From positions 2,232,001 to 2,296,000 of the forward strand of contig NZ_CP048810.1 of assembly GCF_013347965.1 (NCBI RefSeq): a stretch of 64,000 nt of DNA, in the 5' to 3' direction. A program made the translations under genes and the position numbers. Positions 60,248 to 64,000 of the stretch are shown in pieces. This DNA is from Pseudomonas bijieensis (lineage in GTDB: Bacteria > Pseudomonadota > Gammaproteobacteria > Pseudomonadales > Pseudomonadaceae). Each line of letters opens with the position of its first letter. Position 1 is the first letter of the stretch. The notes under the pieces are model-generated. The model did no database searches, was not told the DNA's origin, and saw only the letters and a program-made list of their open reading frames with translations.

Positions 60248-61612
60248 ATGAACACACAACTCAAACCCACCCTGGGCACCCTGCATTTATGGGGCATTGC
60301 CGTCGGCCTGGTGATTTCCGGCGAATATTTCGGCTGGAGCTACGGCTGGGGCGTGGCCGGGACACTGGGGTTCCTGGTGACGTCCTTCATGGTGGCGGCC
60401 ATGTACACCTGTTTCATCTTCAGCTTCACCGAACTGACCACCGCCATTCCCCATGCCGGCGGACCGTTTGCCTACAGCCGACGGGCCTTTGGTGAAAAAG
60501 GCGGGTTGATCGCCGGGCTGGCGACGCTGATCGAATTCGTCTTCGCCCCGCCGGCCATTGCCCTGGCCATCGGCGCCTACCTGAACGTGCAGTTCCCGGC
60601 CCTGGACCCGAAACACGCGGCGGTCGGAGCCTATATCGTGTTCATGGGCCTGAACATCCTCGGGGTCAAATTGGCCGCGACGTTCGAGTTGATTGTCTGC
60701 GTACTGGCGGTGGCCGAGCTGCTGGTGTTCATGGGCGTCGTGGCCCCGGCGTTCAGCTTCAGCAGCTTCGCCCTGAACGGCTGGGCCGGTTCCGATACGT
60801 TCGGCGCGCCGGCCATCGCCGGAATGTTCGCCGCGATCCCCTTCGCGATCTGGTTCTTCCTGGCCATCGAAGGCGCGGCCATGGCCGCCGAAGAAGCCAA
60901 GGACCCGAAACGCACGATTCCCAAGGCCTACATCAGCGGCATCCTGACCCTGGTGGTCCTGGCCATGGGCGTGATGTTCTTCGCTGGCGGCGTTGGCGAC
61001 TGGCGCACCCTGTCGAACATCAACGATCCGCTGCCCCAAGCCATGAAAACCGTAGTCGGCGAAAGCTCCGGCTGGTTGCACATGCTGGTGTGGATCGGCC
61101 TGTTCGGCCTGGTGGCGAGTTTCCACGGCATTATTCTTGGCTATTCGCGGCAATTTTTCGCCCTGGCCCGCGCCGGCTACCTGCCCGCCTCCCTCGCCAA
61201 ACTGTCCCGTTTCCAGACCCCACACCGGGCCATCATCGCCGGTGGGCTGATCGGCATCGCAGCGATCTACAGCGACGGCCTGATCAACCTCGGCGGCATG
61301 ACCCTGACCGCGGCGATGATCACCATGGCCGTGTTCGGCGCCATCGTCATGTACATCATGAGCATGCTCAGCCTGTTCAAACTGCGTAAAACCGAACCCA
61401 ACCTGGAACGCACTTTCCGCGCACCGGGTTATCCGCTTGTACCCGGCGTCGCCCTGGTATTGGCCGTGGTTTGCCTGGTGGCGATGGCCTGGTTCAACGC
61501 CTTGATCGGGCTGATCTTCCTCGGCTTCATGGTGGTGGGTTTCGTCTACTTCATCCTCACCGCACAACTGCGTGCAGACGCTCCCGCCGACGCGATGCTG
61601 ACCGGGCTTTGA
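60248..61612 (+). CDS. eat: Ethanolamine permease (APC superfamily)
   Basis: 454 residues, about twelve membrane helices. ISGEYFGWSYGWGVAGTLGFL and the tail LERTFRAPGYPLVPGVALVLA are those of ethanolamine permease (EutP/Eat). It imports ethanolamine by proton symport. No eutBC ammonia-lyase genes are adjacent, so the enzyme must be encoded elsewhere. GAGGGGAG precedes ATG 60248. Confidence 0.9.
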   Translation: MNTQLKPTLGTLHLWGIAVGLVISGEYFGWSYGWGVAGTLGFLVTSFMVAAMYTCFIFSFTELTTAIPHAGGPFAYSRRAFGEKGGLIAGLATLIEFVFAPPAIALAIGAYLNVQFPALDPKHAAVGAYIVFMGLNILGVKLAATFELIVCVLAVAELLVFMGVVAPAFSFSSFALNGWAGSDTFGAPAIAGMFAAIPFAIWFFLAIEGAAMAAEEAKDPKRTIPKAYISGILTLVVLAMGVMFFAGGVGDWRTLSNINDPLPQAMKTVVGESSGWLHMLVWIGLFGLVASFHGIILGYSRQFFALARAGYLPASLAKLSRFQTPHRAIIAGGLIGIAAIYSDGLINLGGMTLTAAMITMAVFGAIVMYIMSMLSLFKLRKTEPNLERTFRAPGYPLVPGVALVLAVVCLVAMAWFNALIGLIFLGFMVVGFVYFILTAQLRADAPADAMLTGL

Positions 61613-61732
61613 GGTGAACCCGGCCGAACGGGCGTAGTATTGAACCACTGCGAACAACCTTCGCTCATAAGTGGTAGGTGCGATGGATCGGCGAAATGTT
61701 CGTCCGTCCATCGCCCCCTCAAGGAGAGCCCT

Positions 61733-61900
61733 ATGCCCTGGTATGCCTGGTTGATTCTGATTGTTGCAATCGGCTCGATCGTTGGTGGTCTGATGATGCT
61801 GCGCGACACCGCCACCAAGGTCGAACTGACGGATGAACAGCGCAAGCGTGTTGCCGAGCGCAACGCGGAAATGGATGCGAAGGAGGCCAAGGATCGTTGA
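61733..61900 (+). CDS. DUF2897 small membrane protein
   Basis: 55 residues: one membrane helix (MPWYAWLILIVAIGSIVGGL), then a charged tail rich in Lys, Glu and Arg. Matches the DUF2897 pattern. Strong AAGGAG before ATG 61733. Function unknown; may be co-transcribed with the permease gene 120 bp upstream. Confidence 0.85.
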   Translation: MPWYAWLILIVAIGSIVGGLMMLRDTATKVELTDEQRKRVAERNAEMDAKEAKDR

Positions 61901-61932
61901 GCTATTACCTGTCCCGGCTACATAGTGCTTTT

Positions 61933-62061
61933 GTGGCGAGGGAGCTTGCTCCCGCTGGGGCGCGAAGCGGCCCTAAACCTGCTGGCGCGGAGTGTCAGGC
62001 TAATCGGGTTTTAGCCGTTGGGGCTGCTACGCAGCCCAGCGGGAGCAAGCTCCCTCGCCAC
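61933..62061. repeat. REP pair, GTGGCGAGGGAGCTTGCTCCC type
   Basis: Inverted copies at 61933-61955 and 62039-62061 with an inner inverted segment; same family as the 11909-12040 pair. Lies between convergent genes. Confidence 0.88.
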
Positions 62062-62082
62062 AAAAAGCCCGCGCCTTCGGCT

Positions 62083-62935
62083 TCACTTTTCCCAATCCGC
62101 CTTAGCGATATGCAAGCCATGCAACCCCTTGTACGTCGCCCGCTCAGGCTGGCTCCAGCCTTGCAGCAATGATTCCTCCAGCCGATAGATCTCCACTCCC
62201 AGCGGACGACAGACGCTGAGTGGATCCTGTGCATCCGGCCCCCCACATCGCCAACGACAGGTCACCACCCGGGCAGGTGGACAGGGCACACAACAGATCA
62301 ATCTCGGCAAAGAATTCCAGGTAATCACCCTTCTGCGCCGGACAGGCCTTCATGAAGTACATGTCGTCATGATTGAGCCCCGTGCACTGGAAAATATTCA
62401 GTACGTCGTGCACATCGAACTCCGTCAGGCCGTGGGGCAGCACCGCGCGGGTCAGGTTCGAGTGGCAATGATGGTGGAAATCCTCCCCGGTGAGCATCCG
62501 GTTCACATACGGATCACAGCGCGTGCCCAGCAGATCGTGCAATCGTCCGCCATGCTCATCGATGCCGTAGCCGGCCAGACTGTCATCGGTGATGGTCACT
62601 AATGGCCGCAGGAATGGCAGGTTCGACCACAACCGATCATGGGTGCTGACATGGGCACCCTGAAGTTGGCGCGTACGCGCCGCCCACAGACGTTCCCGCG
62701 GGTCATGGGCGTTCCAGACGTTGAAGTCTCCCACCTGCGGGCCCACCGGTGTGGTGACGCGGAATACATGCCCGGCCGGTACGTGCCAGGCGCGGCCGGT
62801 ACGGATCGGCACTTCGAACTGCTCAATCAGCGTGCGCTTGTCCTGCTGGGTGCGGATGCGGTCGTAGAAGGGTTTGTCCACGTGTAGGGCTGAGCCTTTG
62901 CTGACCTGGTAGGCGGCTGGGTAGTCTTTGTACAT
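62083..62935 (-). pseudogene. DUF1989 / urea carboxylase-associated family protein, frameshifted
   Basis: The first 230 or so residues read normally (VPAGHVFRVTTPVGPQVGDFNVWNAHD, HCHSNLTRAVLPHGL, HDVLNIFQCTG, CPGGDLSLAMWG). At the G run on 62244-62239 (six G on the minus strand) the frame changes; as read, the product ends at 62144 with an unrelated tail. Dropping one G continues as GPDAQDPLSVCRPLGVEIYR to the stop at 62083 (283 residues). A real mutation or a homopolymer error. It starts 15 bp after the GntR gene, on the same strand. Confidence 0.85.
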
Positions 62936-62950
62936 GGCGCGGATCCTTGA

Positions 62951-63604
62951 TCAGTGGTGAGGGGTGGGCGTCAGCAACTGCAAAAGCAGTTGCTCGGAAT
63001 CGTCGAGGTAAAGGCTCATGGCTTCGTGAGCCGCAAGCTTGTCGCCTTCGGCCAGCCAATCATGGATACGTCGATCACGGGCCAGCCACGGTGCCTGGAA
63101 ACGCGCCTCATCAGGCGCAGAGCTAAATACCAGACGTAGTTGTGCGACCACATTGGTGAAAAACTCATCCAGCAGCGGGCTGCGCATCAATCCAACGATG
63201 TGCTGATGAAAGGCCAGGCCATGGGTACCGACCGAACGCCAGTCCTCACGCTCGCGAGCCAAATCCGCAGCCTCGAGGGCTTCGAGCATCCGGTCGGATT
63301 GATACTCACGCAATGGTTGGCTGCCCAGGATGGCTTGCAGTTCCAGGGTGCGACGGACCTTGAACAGATCTCGCACGTCATCGACACCTAACCTGCGGAC
63401 CATCACTCCTTTGTTGCGCACGTAACGGGTCAACCCTTCCTGGCCCAGGCGGTGTAACGCTTCGCGGATGGTGTTGCGCGAGGCGTTGTAGGCCGAGACC
63501 AGGTTGTTCTCCACCAATGCCATGCCTGGCAGCAGGCGACCGTTGATGATGTCGGCGCGCAGCTCCAAGGTAATGTGGTCAGCGAGGGAGAGTGTGTTGA
63601 TCAT
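62951..63604 (-). CDS. GntR-family regulator (FCD subfamily)
   Basis: 217 residues: winged helix (MALVENNLVSAYNASRNTIREALHRLGQEGL) and the C-terminal FCD domain with DLFKVRRTLELQAIL and a histidine-containing metal/ligand site. First gene of a unit with the DUF1989 gene, which it probably regulates. GAGG lies upstream of ATG 63604. Confidence 0.93.
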   Translation of the reverse strand: MINTLSLADHITLELRADIINGRLLPGMALVENNLVSAYNASRNTIREALHRLGQEGLTRYVRNKGVMVRRLGVDDVRDLFKVRRTLELQAILGSQPLREYQSDRMLEALEAADLAREREDWRSVGTHGLAFHQHIVGLMRSPLLDEFFTNVVAQLRLVFSSAPDEARFQAPWLARDRRIHDWLAEGDKLAAHEAMSLYLDDSEQLLLQLLTPTPHH

Positions 63605-63713
63605 GAAAGGGAAACCTCAGATTGTTGAACAATCGATTGGCTGTAGATAATCATTATTTGTGCCAAAGGGAGACGCTCGCAGAATTCGTCCAGGATTTGC
63701 ATCCACCAGAAAG

Positions 63714-63742
63714 CAAAAAGGCCAGTCAATTCGACCGGCCTC
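63714..63742 (-). terminator. Terminator of the ComEA-like gene
   Basis: On the minus strand AGGCCGGTC pairs with GACTGGCCT (one mismatch) and is followed by TTTTTG, 15 bases past the stop. Confidence 0.88.
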
Positions 63743-63756
63743 CTTCAATCACAAAC

Positions 63757-64000
63757 TCAATTCACTTCCAGCTTGTCACGGTTCCTGTCGAGAATCGCCT
63801 TGCCGATTCCCTTGACCTCCAATAATTCTTCTACCGAAGAGAACGGCCCATTACTCTCCCGATACGCAACAATCGCTTCGGCCTTGCCCTTGCCTATCCC
63901 TGACAGCTCGCGCTGCAGAGTTGCAGCATCCGCCCCGTTCAAATCGACCTTGGTACTCTGCGTTTTGGCTGGCTGCTCCACGGCCTGGGGCGTAACGACC
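63757..64000 (-). CDS. ComEA-like helix-hairpin-helix protein (cut by window end)
   Basis: The frame is open to the window end, so the start (and the expected signal peptide) lies outside. Visible: a Pro/Gln-rich linker, then the tandem HhH domain VDLNGADAATLQRELSGIGKGKAEAIVAYR and EELLEVKGIGKAILDRNRDKL. ComEA-type proteins bind DNA in the periplasm. The GTG at 63981 is in frame but too late to be the start. Confidence 0.9.
   Translation of the reverse strand, partial: VVTPQAVEQPAKTQSTKVDLNGADAATLQRELSGIGKGKAEAIVAYRESNGPFSSVEELLEVKGIGKAILDRNRDKLEVN

Noticed and set aside
60287..61711. A 474-codon minus-strand frame opposite the ethanolamine permease
   Set aside because: His/Gln/Gly-rich shadow without motif; the permease is certain.

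Overview
The window is a gene-dense, GC-rich chromosomal stretch from a Pseudomonas, most likely of the P. fluorescens group. Three things point there: the protein families (OprI, EF-P with Arg32 plus EarP, SagS/OspR, KdpFABC-DE); a gene order that, as I remember it, largely matches the P. aeruginosa block from sagS-ospR-gpx-msrB through deaD, ohrR-ohr, efp-earP, oprI, tesA and beyond; and many intergenic REP palindromes of the GTGGGAGC...GCTCCCAC type. I see no phage, insertion sequence, CRISPR array, tRNA or rRNA. This is core genome rather than an island.

Left part (1-11,000), signalling. A BvgA/EvgA-type response regulator (cut by the window edge) and its BvgS/EvgS-type hybrid kinase are followed by a large membrane HD-GYP protein with a strong hairpin in front of its start. 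A minus-strand pair (DUF815 ATPase and free methionine-R-sulfoxide reductase) lies back to back with the SagS-like hybrid kinase.

10,860-19,950, redox repair and envelope stress. ospR and gpx overlap by ATGA and lie behind a candidate operator. Then come msrB, alaA, htpX, tpm, a DODA-type dioxygenase, deaD with a long leader, and a spermidine-synthase-like protein.

19,950-31,100, metabolism and translation. This part holds class II DAHP synthase, ycaQ, a DUF1127 protein, two LysR regulators (one is CysB), a TauE/SafE exporter, ohrR with a +1 frameshift, ohr with a secreted esterase, the earP-efp operon and a Gre-family factor.

31,180-51,520. This part holds a Usp protein, a cytosolic 5'-nucleotidase, a PanE-like reductase, class I DAHP synthase, a GNAT protein, oprI with an L,D-transpeptidase, tesA divergent from an FtsX-type ABC exporter, greB, DoxX, an MltF-like transglycosylase, a TatD DNase, a chemoreceptor, a DUF962 protein, a thioesterase, a CHAD protein and a patatin-like lipase.

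51,680-64,000. The complete kdpFABC-kdpDE potassium system (including the 29-residue KdpF) has REP pairs on both sides of kdpC. It is followed by an ethanolamine permease, a DUF2897 protein, a GntR regulator with a DUF1989 gene broken by a +1 shift in a G run, and the 3' part of a ComEA-like gene.

The main points for a second look are the two single-base homopolymer frameshifts (ohrR and DUF1989), the candidate OhrR/OspR operators, a terminator-shaped leader before msrB, the hairpin before the HD-GYP gene, the REP pairs inside the kdp operon, and the HD-GYP domain with a large insertion. I found no convincing entirely new system.
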